Origin: an uncultured Bacteroidota bacterium
Lineage (GTDB): Bacteria > Bacteroidota > Bacteroidia > Chitinophagales > Chitinophagaceae
DNA length: 8,423 bases
Assembly: GCA_903825095.1 (NCBI GenBank)
Contig: CAIJZF010000386.1
Coordinates: 1-8,423, forward strand
Direction: 5' to 3'
The notes beneath the pieces were generated by a model. It was not told where the DNA came from. It searched no databases and saw only the letters and a list, made by a program, of their open reading frames with translations. A program made the translations under genes and the position numbers. This document shows positions 1 through 7,680 of this stretch, piece after piece (the first letter of the stretch is position 1; the number at the start of each line of letters is the position of its first letter).

Positions 1-72
1 ATATATAAATTTATATAAATGTGTAATAACTGAATTTCTGTCTAATTTGAATGTATTTTACCAATTTTAATC

Positions 73-80
73 CATTTTTG
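73..80 (+). promoter_or_regulatory. Possible Bacteroidota -7 box just before mutY
   Basis: The sequence CATTTTTG ends five bases before the mutY ATG. It matches the Bacteroidota -7 consensus TAnnTTTG at five of six fixed positions. A TTTG at 46-49 could be the -33 element, but the 23-base spacing is slightly long. If it is real, transcription would start at or next to the start codon, giving a leaderless or nearly leaderless message. The same arrangement precedes the gene at 3777. The rest of 1-85 is A+T-rich and I see no gene in it. Confidence 0.3.
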
Positions 81-85
81 TCCTC

Positions 86-1174
86 ATGCCAAGCCCTTTT
101 ACCCATTTACTCTTAAAGTGGAATCAAAATGAGAATCATCGACCCATGCCTTGGAAAGGGGAGAAAGACCCCTATAAAATCTGGCTAAGTGAGATCATTT
201 TACAACAAACCAGGGTAGAACAAGGTTGGGCTTACTATGAAAAGTTCCTAAAAAATTTCCCCACTATCTTCCAATTGGCTGCGGCCAAGGACGAAAAAGT
301 TTTTAAACTCTGGGAAGGATTGGGTTATTATAATCGTTGTAAAAATTTATTATTTACCGCTAGGCATATTGTAAAAGAGTACAAAGGAAAATTTCCAAAT
401 ACCTATGATAGTTTATTATCATTAAAAGGAGTAGGTCCCTATACTGCATCGGCCATCGCTTCATTCGCTTATAATTTACCTCATGCAGTGGTAGATGGAA
501 ATGTCTTCAGGGTTTTTTCAAGATTTTATGGCATTTCCACAGCCATTGATACCAAAGAAGGCATTGAAATTTTTAATAAAATTGCTACGGATAATTTATC
601 AAAAAAGCAAGCAGGCATCTATAATCAAGCCTTGATGGACTTTGGAGCCACTGTTTGCAAACCCATGGCAGCGCTATGTCCTAGCTGTGTGATGCAAAAA
701 AAATGCGTAGCCTTTACCCAAAACCAAGTCAACTTATTACCCGTTAAATTAAAAACGATTCAAAAGAAAAATAGGTTTTTTGATTTCTTTATTTTCAAAC
801 AAGGGGACTATTTTTTAATTCAAAAAAGAGGGGCGGGTGATATCTGGTCCAACTTGTATCAATTTTATTTAAATGAAAATGAAAGAGCGGCAGCTATCGA
901 TAAAAAATATATTCAAAAATTTATCCTAGAGCCTTTAGTCCTCTCTAAAGAAAATATTATTTCCTTACTGCCTTCTTCTGTTTACAAACAGACACTTACG
1001 CATCAACAAATAGAGGCAAGATTTATCATCATAAACTTAAATAAGAAGCCTGCCCTTTTTGCCAAGGCCTTATGGGTTAAAAAAGATGGGTTTAAGAAGT
1101 ACCCATTTCCTAAAATCGTTAACGATTTTTTAAAAATGGCAATGGCTAAGGGGAAATCGGGTTTTTCTTTGTAA
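86..1174 (+). CDS. mutY: A/G-specific adenine DNA glycosylase MutY
   Basis: This base-excision-repair enzyme removes adenine mispaired with 8-oxoguanine or guanine, so preventing G:C to T:A mutations. The protein has 362 residues, normal for the family. The helix-hairpin-helix glycosylase domain covers about residues 20-210. It contains the SEIILQQT motif with the expected catalytic Glu36, the hairpin LKGVGPYTASA at 113-123, and VDGNVFRV with the expected catalytic Asp137. A complete [4Fe-4S] loop, C-x6-C-x2-C-x5-C, is formed by Cys191, 198, 201 and 207. Residues about 225-355 form the NUDIX-like domain that reads 8-oxoG, including a KRGAGDIWSNLYQF stretch and LTHQQ near 304-308. The ATG at 86 leaves a short normal N-terminus before the PMPW motif; the next Met (residue 21) lies inside that motif and is a poor start. 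It heads the plus-strand gene run, 33 bases before gldE. No key residue is missing. Confidence 0.96.
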   Translation: MPSPFTHLLLKWNQNENHRPMPWKGEKDPYKIWLSEIILQQTRVEQGWAYYEKFLKNFPTIFQLAAAKDEKVFKLWEGLGYYNRCKNLLFTARHIVKEYKGKFPNTYDSLLSLKGVGPYTASAIASFAYNLPHAVVDGNVFRVFSRFYGISTAIDTKEGIEIFNKIATDNLSKKQAGIYNQALMDFGATVCKPMAALCPSCVMQKKCVAFTQNQVNLLPVKLKTIQKKNRFFDFFIFKQGDYFLIQKRGAGDIWSNLYQFYLNENERAAAIDKKYIQKFILEPLVLSKENIISLLPSSVYKQTLTHQQIEARFIIINLNKKPALFAKALWVKKDGFKKYPFPKIVNDFLKMAMAKGKSGFSL

Positions 1175-1207
1175 AAATGGTAACTTTCCATCATAAATTC
1201 ATCCACT

Positions 1208-2563
1208 TTGGAAACGCACTCGGGGCCTTTATTTAATATACTCACAGCCAACTTGGCTATTCTGCAACAAGACAGTGGTTTGTTTATTTTAATTTTTATT
1301 TTATTGTTTTTATCCTTTGTGATAGCCGGATCAGAAGTGGCATTCTTTTCTTTATCTTATAAAGACATTCAAGTATTAAAAACAAAACATTATAAGCCCT
1401 TTCAAAGAATTGTTTCTTTATTAGAGGAGCCTAAAAAGTTATTGAGCTCCATGCTTATTGCGAATAGCTTTATTAATATTTGTATTATTCTAATTGCCAA
1501 TATTTTAATTGATCATTTTTTTGTTTTTGATAGTATTACTTTTCCTGGACTTGAATTTATTATTAAAGTCATCGCTGTTACTTTACTACTTTTATTCTTT
1601 GGAGAAATTTTACCTAAGGTTATGGCTACTCAAAACAATATTCGTTTTGCCCAAGACTTTGGTTTTATCATTCAAGTAGTATATATTATTTTTTCTAAAC
1701 CTAGCGGCTTACTTGTAAAGTATACTAATTTAATTGAAAAAAAATTAGAACAAAAAAGAATAGGCAGTTCTTATAGCATGGAAGAATTAGATCATGCCAT
1801 TGAATTAACTACTTCTCCCAATAATCAAGCCAATGAAAAAAGTATTTTAAAAGGCATTGTGAAGTTTGGTAATATTTCCGTGAAACAAATCATGAAAACA
1901 AGGTTAGATGTTTGTGGTGTGGATGCCTCTATTTCTTTCAATGATTTATTAGCTCATATTAAAGAGCATAATTATAGTCGCTTCCCTATTTACAAAGAAG
2001 ACTTAGATACTATTGCGGGTATTATTCATACCAAGGATATTATTCCGCATATTAGTGAAAATGCCAGCTATGATTGGAAGCCCTTAATACGTCCTGCCTT
2101 TTTTGTGCATGAACAAAAAATGATTGAAGATTTGTTGAAAGAGTTTCAATCAAAACGTATTCACTTTGCCATTGTAGTGGATGAATTTGGTGGAACCAGT
2201 GGTATCATTACTTTAGAGGATATCTTGGAAGAGATTGTGGGGGATATTAAAGATGAATTTGATGAAGAAGAATCTATGATTAAAAAAATAGATCAATATC
2301 ATTATATCGTTGAAGGGAAAACAACGATTATTGATTTTTGTAATTTTATAGAAATTGCTACCAATTCTTTTGATACCGTAAAAGGAGAAAGCGATACAGT
2401 GGCAGGTTTATTTTTAGAATTAGCAGGAGCCTTTCCAACGTTACAACAAGTAGTTAAGTTTAAGCAATATAGTTTCACAGTACTTGAAATTCAAAAAAAT
2501 AGAATTCATAAAGTTCAATTAATCATCACACCTTTGCCTACTCAAAATTTAGAAAATGGCTAA
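1208..2563 (+). CDS. gldE: GldE-like CNNM/CBS/CorC membrane protein (gliding-associated)
   Basis: This inner-membrane protein has the HlyC/CorC (hemolysin C / magnesium-cobalt efflux) architecture. In Bacteroidota the copy next to gldD is called GldE and is associated with gliding motility; its biochemical role is not settled. Membrane segments lie at about residues 24-48, 80-104, 115-139 and 150-168, forming a CNNM (DUF21) domain with the motif FGEILPK at 131-137. A CBS pair follows at about 225-345, with YSRFPIY and VVDEFGGTSGIITLEDILEE. A CorC/HlyC C-terminal domain lies at about 360-440, with DTVAGLFLELAGAFP. The chosen start is TTG: no ATG occurs in this frame between the upstream stop at 1181-1183 and residue 82, well inside the membrane domain. 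TTG codons at residues 16 and 26 are weaker alternatives. The end overlaps gldD by 8 bases, suggesting coupled translation. The family assignment is firm; the name gldE rests on the neighbouring gldD. Confidence 0.88.
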   Translation: METHSGPLFNILTANLAILQQDSGLFILIFILLFLSFVIAGSEVAFFSLSYKDIQVLKTKHYKPFQRIVSLLEEPKKLLSSMLIANSFINICIILIANILIDHFFVFDSITFPGLEFIIKVIAVTLLLLFFGEILPKVMATQNNIRFAQDFGFIIQVVYIIFSKPSGLLVKYTNLIEKKLEQKRIGSSYSMEELDHAIELTTSPNNQANEKSILKGIVKFGNISVKQIMKTRLDVCGVDASISFNDLLAHIKEHNYSRFPIYKEDLDTIAGIIHTKDIIPHISENASYDWKPLIRPAFFVHEQKMIEDLLKEFQSKRIHFAIVVDEFGGTSGIITLEDILEEIVGDIKDEFDEEESMIKKIDQYHYIVEGKTTIIDFCNFIEIATNSFDTVKGESDTVAGLFLELAGAFPTLQQVVKFKQYSFTVLEIQKNRIHKVQLIITPLPTQNLENG

Positions 2564-3155
2564 GCAAAACAGAAGCGTACTTATTGCCTCATTTTTTTGC
2601 ATATTTTTTTTAGCGGCTTGTAATAGCCCTTATACCATTAAAAATAAAGGCTATTCGAAGCTTTCATTTCCTGCAAAGTCCTACCAAGCATTTAATCAAG
2701 CATCAGCCCCTTATAGTTTTGAATACCCCACATATGCAGTTATTGATGATGATGTAAATAAACAAAGAACAGGCTTGCAAAAAGGAAAATGGATGAACAT
2801 TCGTTTTCCAGGTCAAGAGGCGACAATTTATGTAAGTTATATAGCCATGCAGCCAAAGCAATTAGACACTTTAATAAGAGATGCCTACACTTTTGCGAAT
2901 AATCATAATAATAGGGCCAGCTCTATTGCCGACTCTCTGTTCCTTAACCCAAATGGGGTAGAAGGTGTTTTTTTCAACATTGGAGGAGAGGTAGCCACCC
3001 CTTATCAGTTTTTTTTAACCGATTCTACACATCATTTTTTTAGAGGCGCCTTGTATTATGATGCAACGCCCAATCAAGATTCCTTAGCACCAGTGAATGC
3101 ATTTTTACTATCCGACATAGAGCATATTTTGAATACATTTAGATGGAAAAAATGA
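2556..3155 (+). CDS. gldD: Gliding motility lipoprotein GldD
   Basis: GldD is a lipoprotein required for gliding in Flavobacterium johnsoniae, where gld mutants are also affected in processes tied to the type IX secretion/gliding apparatus; its molecular function is unknown. The 199-residue protein has a lipoprotein signal: a basic start (MAKQNR), a hydrophobic stretch at about 8-19, and the lipobox LAAC with lipidated Cys22. The mature part shows the family pattern: YSFEYPTYAVI near 53-63, KWMNIRFPG, then QFFLTDSTHHFFRGALYY followed by PNQDSL, and a C-terminal segment SDIEHILNTFRWKK. The start overlaps the gldE stop by 8 bases, so the two are probably cotranscribed and translationally coupled. 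No usual domain is missing. It is unlikely to be anything else, but gliding itself cannot be inferred from this locus, because non-gliding relatives also carry it. Confidence 0.92.
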   Translation: MAKQNRSVLIASFFCIFFLAACNSPYTIKNKGYSKLSFPAKSYQAFNQASAPYSFEYPTYAVIDDDVNKQRTGLQKGKWMNIRFPGQEATIYVSYIAMQPKQLDTLIRDAYTFANNHNNRASSIADSLFLNPNGVEGVFFNIGGEVATPYQFFLTDSTHHFFRGALYYDATPNQDSLAPVNAFLLSDIEHILNTFRWKK

Positions 3156-3180
3156 TATCTTTATACAATAAATTTTTCTA

Positions 3181-3762
3181 ATGATTATTATTGACAATGT
3201 TTTAGTGAGCGACTTACTTGTGGAAGAACAATTTGTTTGTGACTTATCTAAATGTAAAGGAGCTTGTTGTGAAGACGGTGATGCAGGCGCACCGCTGGAC
3301 AATAAAGAAAAAGAGTACGTGAAGGAGTTTTATGAAAAGGTAAAGCCTTATATGACCAAGGAGGGTATACAAGAAGTGAAAGAAGTAGGTCCTTATTTAT
3401 ATGATCGTGAATTTGGTTGGGTAACACCTACTGTTAATGGTGCCATTTGTGCTTATGGCTATAAAGAAAAAGGGGTGATCAAGTGTGCTTTTGAGCAAGC
3501 CTATAATGATGGCAAGATTCCATGGAAAAAACCCCTTAGCTGTCACTTGTTTCCCATTAAAATTCAGAAAAGCAAGTCAGATCCAACTAAGGAATATGTA
3601 AACTATGAGCCTCGTGAAGATTTATGTAAATCGGGCTGTTCATTGGGGGTGAAGCTAAAAGTGCCTGCTTACCAATTTCTAAAGGAATCCATTGTTAGAA
3701 AGTATGGGGAAACATTTTATGAAACCTTGGATGCCACAGCGAAGCACCTTAAAAATAAATAG
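3181..3762 (+). CDS. DUF3109 cysteine-rich protein of unknown function
   Basis: I recognise this as the DUF3109 family, conserved in Bacteroidota and without an established function. The 193-residue protein is soluble, with no signal peptide or membrane segment. It has nine cysteines, at 20, 25, 29, 30, 90, 102, 121, 149 and 153. The N-terminal group (FVCDLSKCKGACCEDGDAG, 18-36) and the later SCHLFPI at 120-126 resemble the cysteine pattern of YkgJ-type zinc/iron-chelating proteins, so metal or Fe-S binding is a reasonable inference. It starts 25 bases after gldD and ends 14 bases before lutB, so it may be read with either. The stop is TAG, which shows that TAG is a normal terminator in this genome. 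The ATG at 3181 sits directly before the conserved N-terminus and needs no adjustment. Confidence 0.85.
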   Translation: MIIIDNVLVSDLLVEEQFVCDLSKCKGACCEDGDAGAPLDNKEKEYVKEFYEKVKPYMTKEGIQEVKEVGPYLYDREFGWVTPTVNGAICAYGYKEKGVIKCAFEQAYNDGKIPWKKPLSCHLFPIKIQKSKSDPTKEYVNYEPREDLCKSGCSLGVKLKVPAYQFLKESIVRKYGETFYETLDATAKHLKNK

Positions 3763-3763
3763 C

Positions 3764-3771
3764 TATTTTTG
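3764..3771 (+). promoter_or_regulatory. Candidate -7 promoter box for lutB
   Basis: TATTTTTG matches the Bacteroidota -7 consensus TAnnTTTG exactly and ends five bases before the ATG at 3777. I see no clear TTTG -33 element at the right distance upstream, which weakens the call. If used, the transcript would begin at about the start codon. The box follows the DUF3109 TAG stop after one base, so lutB could be transcribed separately from the genes before it. Confidence 0.4.
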
Positions 3772-3776
3772 CGCTC

Positions 3777-5156
3777 ATGGAAAGCATTTACGCAGCATCA
3801 TTTCTTGAAAAAAGTACCGCCAAAGCGATTGACAAATCGCATCACAAAAAAATCAATTTCAATATTGGTAAGTACAATGCTGTAGTGCCAAAAGGCAAGG
3901 CACAATTCACCGATTTAAACCGCGTGAAAGAACTAGCCAAGAATAAAAAATGGGATGCCATTGAACATCTAGATGTATACTTAAATCAATTCGAAGAACA
4001 AATTACCAAAAGAGGGGCAAAGGTATTATGGGCTGAAGACAGCGAACAAGCTTTAAATTTTATAGGAGAAATTTGTAAAGAAAAGAATTGTAAATCTCTT
4101 GTGAAAAGCAAGAGTATGGTTACAGAAGAAATTCATTTGAATAATTATTTAGAATCGATTGGCATTGAAAGTGTAGAAACAGACTTGGGAGAATACATTC
4201 AACAATTGGATGGAGAAGCGCCTTATCATATAGTAACGCCTGCTATGCATAAAAGCAAGGAAGATGTTGCAAAATTATTTAATGAAAAATTAGGTACCGA
4301 TATAAATTTAACACCAGAGCAATTAACCCTGGTGGCTAGAAAAAATTTAAGAGAAAAATATGTGCAGGCTGAAATAGGCGTAACAGGTGCAAACTTTATT
4401 ATTGCCGATGTGGGTGCCATTGCTGTTACAGAAAATGAAGGGAATGCCCGTTTATCGGTGGCTTGGCCTAAAACACATATCGTCATTGTAGGTATTGAAA
4501 AAATGATTCCTTCTATTGATGACCTTGGATTATTTTGGCCTTTACTAGCAACTTATGGAACAGGACAGCAAGTGACTGTATACAATAGTATTCTTTCTGG
4601 TCCAAGACAAGCAGGTGAAACAGATGGCCCAGAAGACATGTATGTTATTTTATTAGATAATGGACGTACCGACTTACTAGCCAATGCAAAAAGTAGAGAA
4701 GCTCTTTATTGTATAAGATGCGGCGCTTGTTTGAATGCTTGCCCTATTTATAAAAATATTGGTGGACATGCTTACGATACCACTTACAGCGGGCCTATTG
4801 GAAGTGTGATTACTCCTCATTTAAGAGGTATGCATGACTATAAACATTTAAGTTATGCTTCCAGTCTTTGTGGTAATTGCACAGAAGTATGTCCGATGAA
4901 AATAAATTTACACGAGTTATTACTTGAAAATAGAAAAGAGGCAGTGGAATTAGGGGAAGCAAGTTTCACTGAGAAATTTGCATGGAAAGTTTGGAAACAA
5001 ACTTCTATGAATCGAAAACTAATGAATCAAGGTAATGCACCTATCAAAAACTGGGTAATCAATAAAATGTTTAAAGGATGGAGCCAACAAAGAGCTCCTC
5101 TTGAATTTCCTACTAAAACATTTAATCAACTTTGGAAGGAAGGGCATAAGAAGTAA
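3777..5156 (+). CDS. lutB: LutB/LldF-family iron-sulfur protein (L-lactate oxidation)
   Basis: LutB (LldF) is the LUD-domain plus ferredoxin-domain subunit of the LutABC (LldEFG) complex, which oxidises L-lactate to pyruvate independently of the flavin lactate dehydrogenase. The 459-residue length is typical. The LUD (DUF162) domain spans about residues 65-295, with the conserved core GVTGANFIIADVGAIAVTENEG at 201-222 and a GPRQAGETDGPE stretch at 275-286. The ferredoxin part has CIRCGACLNACP (Cys312, 315, 318, 322) and CGNCTEVCP (Cys365, 368, 372). A C-terminal tail with aromatic and basic residues follows at about 395-459. No membrane segments are seen, so it is probably cytoplasmic. Neither lutA nor lutC is in this window: the left neighbour is DUF3109 and the right one is a convergent transporter gene. 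A related electron-transfer role other than lactate oxidation is possible, since LUD proteins are named largely by similarity. Confidence 0.9.
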   Translation: MESIYAASFLEKSTAKAIDKSHHKKINFNIGKYNAVVPKGKAQFTDLNRVKELAKNKKWDAIEHLDVYLNQFEEQITKRGAKVLWAEDSEQALNFIGEICKEKNCKSLVKSKSMVTEEIHLNNYLESIGIESVETDLGEYIQQLDGEAPYHIVTPAMHKSKEDVAKLFNEKLGTDINLTPEQLTLVARKNLREKYVQAEIGVTGANFIIADVGAIAVTENEGNARLSVAWPKTHIVIVGIEKMIPSIDDLGLFWPLLATYGTGQQVTVYNSILSGPRQAGETDGPEDMYVILLDNGRTDLLANAKSREALYCIRCGACLNACPIYKNIGGHAYDTTYSGPIGSVITPHLRGMHDYKHLSYASSLCGNCTEVCPMKINLHELLLENRKEAVELGEASFTEKFAWKVWKQTSMNRKLMNQGNAPIKNWVINKMFKGWSQQRAPLEFPTKTFNQLWKEGHKK

Positions 5157-5177
5157 GATCACAGTTTCACTGAATAA

Positions 5178-6104
5178 TCACATTCCATCGGCATCGGAAA
5201 TAGCTTCCACCGGATCTTTCTGATTTTTCAAACTTCTATTCACTAAGTACACGCCAATAAGTGTACAGATTGTACCAATAATACTGGTGAAACTCATTTT
5301 TTCATTTAAGAGTAAAGAGCCCACCCAAATGGCAACAATTGGATTGATATAGGCATATAGGGATGCAATCGCAGGATTTAAATGCTTCATGCTATAAATA
5401 AATGAAATGAATGCAAAGACCGATCCTCCAATAACCATGTAAATAATAACGCCCCAAGAAATAGCAGGAATTTCATGCAGTGCAATATAATTACCAGTAT
5501 ATAATGTAAATAAGCCCATAGTAACTGCACTTATAAGCATTTGCCAGCCAATGGAATAATAGGCATTCATATTTATTTTATTCCTAGAAATAATAATGGA
5601 ACCCACACTCCAAGTAATCATGGCGAATAAAGATAAACCTACGCCCAATGCATAATGTGTGCCATGAACTAATAAACTATCCTTATAAAAAATAAAGGCA
5701 ATACCTAATAAACCCAATAATAAACCAATCATGGTTTGTGCGGTAATTTTAATGGCTTTAAAATAAAAACGTTCTATAAGTACCACCGACAAAGGGTAGA
5801 GCGCGGCAATTAAAGCAGCAAGCCCACTGGTAATAAATTGTAAACCATAAGTGGCAATACCATTAGAGGATACAAACATTAAAAAGGCCATGGGTATTAA
5901 CCAAAGAAATTGTTTTTTGGTGGGAAGGCCTTCACCTCTTAATAAAAAAAAGCTAACATAAATACTGCCCCCTAGTAATTGACGAATACTGGCCAATTCA
6001 AAAGCGGGCATATGCGATACGCCCATCTTACTGGCTACCCAAGTGGTTCCCCAAACAAGACTGGTAACCGTTAAGGCTAAGTAAGCTTTTTTTTGATTAG
6101 CCAT
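5178..6104 (-). CDS. DMT-superfamily EamA-type transporter, substrate unknown
   Basis: This is an inner-membrane drug/metabolite transporter with two EamA repeats. The 308 residues are typical and hold about ten hydrophobic segments. The first repeat covers about residues 6-140 (starting ALTVTSLVWGTTWVASK, with a GLAALIAALYPLSVVLIER stretch). The second covers about 150-292 (MITWSVGSIIISR, then LNPAIASLYAYINPIVAIW). The short C-terminal tail is hydrophilic. Family members export or import amino acids, sugars, nucleosides or other small metabolites, and the substrate cannot be told from sequence. The ATG lies 10 bases after the purH stop with no promoter visible in that gap, so it is probably the second gene of a purH operon. 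Its end converges on lutB with 21 bases between the stops and no strong terminator. Confidence 0.9.
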   Translation of the reverse strand: MANQKKAYLALTVTSLVWGTTWVASKMGVSHMPAFELASIRQLLGGSIYVSFFLLRGEGLPTKKQFLWLIPMAFLMFVSSNGIATYGLQFITSGLAALIAALYPLSVVLIERFYFKAIKITAQTMIGLLLGLLGIAFIFYKDSLLVHGTHYALGVGLSLFAMITWSVGSIIISRNKINMNAYYSIGWQMLISAVTMGLFTLYTGNYIALHEIPAISWGVIIYMVIGGSVFAFISFIYSMKHLNPAIASLYAYINPIVAIWVGSLLLNEKMSFTSIIGTICTLIGVYLVNRSLKNQKDPVEAISDADGM

Positions 6105-6114
6105 AAGGCTTTGC

Positions 6115-7599
6115 TTAATGTTTGAAATGTCTTTGTTCTGTCATCACCATGGCTAGGCCATTAGCTTGGCAATAAGCCACGCTGTCTTTATCTCTTACGG
6201 ATCCTCCTGGTTGTATATAGGCTTCAATGCCTTCTTCATGTGCAATTCTAACACAGTCATCAAAAGGGAAGAAAGCATCTGAGGCTAATGTAGCACCCTT
6301 TAAATCAAATTTAAATTGTTTTGCTTTTTCAATCGCGTGACGTAGGGCGTCTACTCTACTTGTTTGACCACAACCTTTACCCACTAACTGCGTATTTTTT
6401 ATAAGTGCAATGGCATTGCTCTTTAAATGCTTGCAAATAATATTTCCAAAAATTAAATCTTCTTTTTCTTTATCAGTGCAAGGCCTTGCACCTACCTCTT
6501 CCCATTTGCTATAATTCCCAATGTCTAATCCTTGCTCTAAAGTTCCATTAAGGATAGATTTTTTTTGAGTAGGATTAAAACTTACTTCATTTTTTAATTC
6601 AAGTAAGATTCTATTTTTCTTAGCTGTTAAAATAACTAAAGCAGCAGGATCAAAGCCTGGCGCTATTAAGACTTCAAAGAAAATTTCTTGAATAGCTTCT
6701 GCAGTTGCAACATCCACTACTGCATTGGTTACTAGCACACCGCCAAAAGCACTTTCAGGATCGCCCGCCAAGGCTGCCTGCCAACTATCAAATACATTAT
6801 TTCTTTTAGCTACACCACAAACATTGGTATGTTTAATAATGGCAAAACTCGTTAAAGGTAAATCTGCCATTAAGGCAATGGCAGCATCGACGTCTACTAA
6901 ATTATTATAGGATAATTCTTTACCATGTAATTGTGTAAACCAGTCCTCTAAGTTGCCATAAAAAGTAGCTACCTGATGTGGGTTCTCTCCATATCTTAAA
7001 ACTTTCCCAGCGCTAGGGTTAAAGTAATTACTAATAGCTATATCATAATGCATCACTACTTCGAAAGCCTTAGCTGCAAAGGACTTTCTTTGCTCAATCG
7101 TAGTTGTTCCTTTTTGGTCTATGAGTATTTGATTCAATTTAGAGTAGTCATCTTTAGCGGCAATCACCACTAAGTCTCTGAAATTTTTACCAGCCGCTCT
7201 TATCATAGAAGGCCCACCAATATCAATTTTTTCTATAATTAATTTTTCTTCGTCGGTACTTTTTAATGTTTCTTCAAAAGGGTATAAGTCTACAATCACT
7301 AAATCTAAAGCAGGAATTTTATACTGTTCCATTTCTTTCAAGTCTTGTTCCTCGTATCTTCTACCTAAAATGCCACCAAAAATGGAAGGATGTAAAGTTT
7401 TCACTCTTCCACCTAATATAGAAGGGTAACCTGTTACTGTTTCTACTCCTATACAAGGAATACCTAATTCTTCAATGAATTGTTGTGTACCACCGGTAGA
7501 ATAGATGGTAATATTTAAGGCATGTAGGGTTTTAGCAAGTGGGGCTAAACCGTCTTTGTAAAAAACTGAAATTAAGGCTGATTGTATTTTCTTTTCCAT
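6115..7599 (-). CDS. purH: Bifunctional AICAR formyltransferase / IMP cyclohydrolase PurH
   Basis: PurH catalyses the last two steps of purine synthesis: formylation of AICAR with 10-formyl-tetrahydrofolate, then ring closure to IMP. The N-terminal cyclohydrolase (MGS-like) domain covers about residues 1-195, with SVFYKDGL at 11-18, YSTGGTQ at 33-39, GGRVKTLHP at 63-71, VDLYPFEE at 103-110 and DIGGPSMIRAAGKN at 126-139. The transformylase domain follows, with LRYGENPHQ at 201-209, the catalytic-type Lys256-His257 in IIKHTNVCG, a second KHLKSNAI at 390-397, and the C-terminal DAFFPFDDCV and IQPGGSVRD motifs. The protein has 494 residues and looks intact. The frame is open upstream to an ATG at 7743, but those 48 extra residues overlap comEC and precede the normal family N-terminus, so the ATG at 7597-7599 is chosen. 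An AGGAGG lies at 7629-7634, too far upstream to be an ordinary ribosome site. It is probably cotranscribed with the EamA gene downstream. Confidence 0.96.
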   Translation of the reverse strand: MEKKIQSALISVFYKDGLAPLAKTLHALNITIYSTGGTQQFIEELGIPCIGVETVTGYPSILGGRVKTLHPSIFGGILGRRYEEQDLKEMEQYKIPALDLVIVDLYPFEETLKSTDEEKLIIEKIDIGGPSMIRAAGKNFRDLVVIAAKDDYSKLNQILIDQKGTTTIEQRKSFAAKAFEVVMHYDIAISNYFNPSAGKVLRYGENPHQVATFYGNLEDWFTQLHGKELSYNNLVDVDAAIALMADLPLTSFAIIKHTNVCGVAKRNNVFDSWQAALAGDPESAFGGVLVTNAVVDVATAEAIQEIFFEVLIAPGFDPAALVILTAKKNRILLELKNEVSFNPTQKKSILNGTLEQGLDIGNYSKWEEVGARPCTDKEKEDLIFGNIICKHLKSNAIALIKNTQLVGKGCGQTSRVDALRHAIEKAKQFKFDLKGATLASDAFFPFDDCVRIAHEEGIEAYIQPGGSVRDKDSVAYCQANGLAMVMTEQRHFKH

Positions 7600-7646
7600 A
7601 TGTAAAGGTAAGCCCTTCTTATTTTTTGCCTCCTTTTGCTTTTCCA

Positions 7647-7680
7647 CAAAAATTAGCCTAGACTGAATAACTTTAGCAAA
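7647..7680 (-). promoter_or_regulatory. Possible purH promoter across the comEC 3' end
   Basis: On the minus strand, TTTG (7680-7677) is followed after 22 bases by AATTTTTG (7654-7647). This matches the Bacteroidota -33 TTTG and -7 TAnnTTTG pattern, with one mismatch among the fixed -7 positions. The -7 part overlaps the comEC TAA stop. Transcription would start near 7640, giving a leader of about 40 bases before the purH ATG. The A+T-rich background makes chance matches likely, so this is tentative. Confidence 0.3.

Noticed and set aside
1177..1236. A 19-codon ATG-led frame between mutY and gldE, overlapping the gldE start
   Set aside because: It has no recognisable motif or clear ribosome site and runs out of frame into gldE. 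A short open frame here is expected by chance.
1003..1251. Open frame on the minus strand across the mutY end and gldE start
   Set aside because: It overlaps the conserved C-terminal domain of MutY and the GldE N-terminus on the other strand and shows no motif of its own.
4226..4486. Open frame on the minus strand inside lutB (and a similar one at 3108-3302 across gldD and DUF3109)
   Set aside because: Both lie opposite well-supported conserved genes, resemble no family I know, and are explained as shadows of the real coding strand.
5162..5172. Small inverted repeat CAGT-TTC-ACTG between the convergent lutB and EamA genes, considered as a two-way terminator
   Set aside because: The stem has only four base pairs with no G+C-rich core, and no T-run follows on either strand. 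It is too weak to call.
6725..6910. Open plus-strand frames inside purH (6725-6910) and inside comEC (7801-8010)
   Set aside because: They lie opposite conserved PurH and ComEC coding sequence and look like antisense shadows.
7629..7634. AGGAGG on the minus strand as the purH ribosome binding site
   Set aside because: It is 29 bases from the ATG at 7599, with no in-frame ATG, GTG or TTG at normal spacing after it. Bacteroidota also rely little on such sites.
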